Positions 15,697 to 16,490 of a stretch of 16,490 bases of DNA are shown piece by piece. The DNA comes from Betaproteobacteria bacterium (lineage in GTDB: Bacteria > Pseudomonadota > Gammaproteobacteria > Burkholderiales > SG8-39). Position numbers and translations under genes: made by a program. Under the pieces are notes generated by a model. It was not told the origin of the DNA. It saw only the letters and a list, made by a program, of their open reading frames with translations, and searched no databases. Position 1 is the stretch's first letter; each line of letters begins with the position of its first letter. The stretch covers positions 1-16,490 of the forward strand of contig JAAOZY010000302.1 of assembly GCA_012274205.1 (NCBI GenBank), in the 5' to 3' direction.

Positions 15697-16185
15697 GTGA
15701 GCAAGAAGGAACATGTTTCGGAAACGCCGGCGACGGCGATGCTGAAAAGACACGGCGTCGCCTACACCGAGCATCCGTACGCCTACGAGGAGCATGGCGG
15801 CACCGCGGTATCGGCGCGCGAACTGGGCGTGTCCGAGCACGAGGTGGTCAAAACCCTGGTCATGGAAGACGAAGCAAGGCGCCCGCTGATCGTGCTGATG
15901 CACGGCGACCGCAAAGTCTCGACCAAGAATCTGGCGCGCCAGATCGGCGCGAAGAAAGTCGAACCGTGCGCGCCAGAGGCGGCGAGCCGCCATTCGGGTT
16001 ATCTGGTCGGTGGCACCTCGCCCTTCGGCACGAAAAAGCGCCTGCCGGTATACGTCGAAAAAAGCGTGCTCGGGCTGGACAAAATCTACATCAACGGCGG
16101 CCGGCGCGGCTATCTGGTGGGCATGGCCCCCGCCGAGATTCTGCGCCTGCTGGAAGCCAAAGCGGTTGAAGTGGCGCTGGAGTAA
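15697..16185 (+). CDS. ybaK: Cys-tRNA(Pro)/aminoacyl-tRNA deacylase, YbaK/EbsC family
   Basis: The 162-residue product is a single YbaK/ProX-like editing domain, which hydrolyses mischarged tRNA, classically Cys-tRNA(Pro) made by prolyl-tRNA synthetase. The sequence shows TPATAMLKRHGVAYTEHPYAYEEHGGTAVSARELGVSEHEVVKTLVME, the catalytic-lysine region GDRKVSTKNLARQIGAKKVEPC, and the GYLVGGTSPFGTKKRLPVYVEKSVLGLDKIYINGGRRGYLVGM tract conserved throughout the family. Length is normal (E. coli YbaK has 159). It is cytoplasmic. The start is a GTG at 15697, 31 bases after xerD; no ATG in frame lies before the conserved region. The family is certain; precise specificity (Cys-tRNA(Pro) or another pair) is inferred from similarity to YbaK. 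Confidence 0.93.
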   Translation: MSKKEHVSETPATAMLKRHGVAYTEHPYAYEEHGGTAVSARELGVSEHEVVKTLVMEDEARRPLIVLMHGDRKVSTKNLARQIGAKKVEPCAPEAASRHSGYLVGGTSPFGTKKRLPVYVEKSVLGLDKIYINGGRRGYLVGMAPAEILRLLEAKAVEVALE

Positions 16186-16238
16186 TTTGCGCCCGGGTGC
16201 GGCTGGGGACCGTGCAATCGGGCAATCGGGGCCGCCCC

Positions 16239-16490
16239 CTACTTCTTGCCGCGTTCGATCACCACGCCCACACGCCGCGCGTCGCGCTGGGCGCCGATCT
16301 TGGCGATGCTGACGCGCACCCACGGCGCCTGGAATTCCGTCAGCAGGATTTCCGCGACGTGCTCCGCCAGTGTTTCGACCAGGCCGTAGTGCTGCGCCAG
16401 CAGAATCGCGCGTATGCGGTCGATCACCACCGCGTAGTCGATGGTATCGGCGACCTTGCCGCTGTTGAACACGCGCGCGCTGGGCAGCGC
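16239..16490 (-). CDS. folB: Dihydroneopterin aldolase, 5' end outside the window
   Basis: The frame is open to the right-hand edge, so only the last 83 residues are present, about two thirds of a normal FolB of 115-125 residues. FolB converts 7,8-dihydroneopterin to 6-hydroxymethyl-dihydropterin and glycolaldehyde in folate synthesis and works as a cytoplasmic octamer. What is seen: ALPSARVFNSGKVADTIDYA with the DTIDYA motif that lines the pterin site, the glutamate in YGLVETLAEHVAEILL that anchors the pterin, and VRVSIAKIGAQRDARRVGVVIER with the catalytic-lysine strand. A GTG inside (16472) is not the start because conserved residues precede it. It is convergent with ybaK across 53 bases that contain a small GGGG-CCG-CCCC hairpin at 16228-16238 and a tandem GCAATCGG. 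Confidence 0.88.
   Translation of the reverse strand, partial: ALPSARVFNSGKVADTIDYAVVIDRIRAILLAQHYGLVETLAEHVAEILLTEFQAPWVRVSIAKIGAQRDARRVGVVIERGKK

Noticed and set aside
16214..16229. Tandem GCAATCGG, two copies
   Set aside because: Two copies of an 8-mer in a 53-base convergent gap are too little to call a repeat array or CRISPR.

Overview
The window is a high-GC (by eye well above 60%) chromosomal segment with dense, short-spaced genes and no mobile elements, tRNA, rRNA or CRISPR. Protein resemblances, the ogt-xerD-ybaK order and the fused TAXI-type TRAP transporter all point to a betaproteobacterium (Burkholderiales/Nitrosomonadales-like). This is an inference from recalled family sequences and gene order, not from a search.

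Layout. (1) 25-4942, plus strand: a CoA-binding protein and O-acetylhomoserine sulfhydrylase (metY) pair, then, behind a likely promoter of its own, a gamma-glutamyltransferase-like Ntn-hydrolase, a glutathione S-transferase-fold protein and a 3-hydroxybutyrate dehydrogenase-like SDR. (2) 4989-8601, minus strand: a tightly packed run transcribed SIMPL-domain (DUF541) protein, MFS permease, small alpha/beta hydrolase, lipoprotein metallo-aminopeptidase; the last three overlap by 4 bases or less. (3) 8786-11914, plus strand: a TAXI-type solute-binding protein and its fused TRAP permease, separated by a strong intrinsic terminator and a second GC-rich palindrome. (4) 12006-13862, minus strand: the ribosome-associated GTPase BipA/TypA. 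(5) 13863-14209: a gene-free stretch with a perfect 20-bp inverted repeat and further hairpins. (6) 14210-16185, plus strand: O6-methylguanine-DNA methyltransferase, XerD recombinase and a YbaK-type aminoacyl-tRNA deacylase. (7) 16239-16490, minus strand: the 3' part of a dihydroneopterin aldolase gene (folB), cut by the window edge.

Most genes are housekeeping or transport functions of known families, and I do not see a clearly new multi-gene system. The more unusual signals are between genes: a symmetric divergent promoter between the SIMPL gene and the TAXI gene, two hairpins inside the TRAP operon, two related REP-like palindromes each sitting between convergent genes, and the long perfect inverted repeat upstream of bipA. 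At protein level, the GGT-like enzyme keeps the catalytic threonine but lacks the arginine that binds gamma-glutamyl substrates in classical GGT, so its substrate is probably not glutathione in the usual sense.
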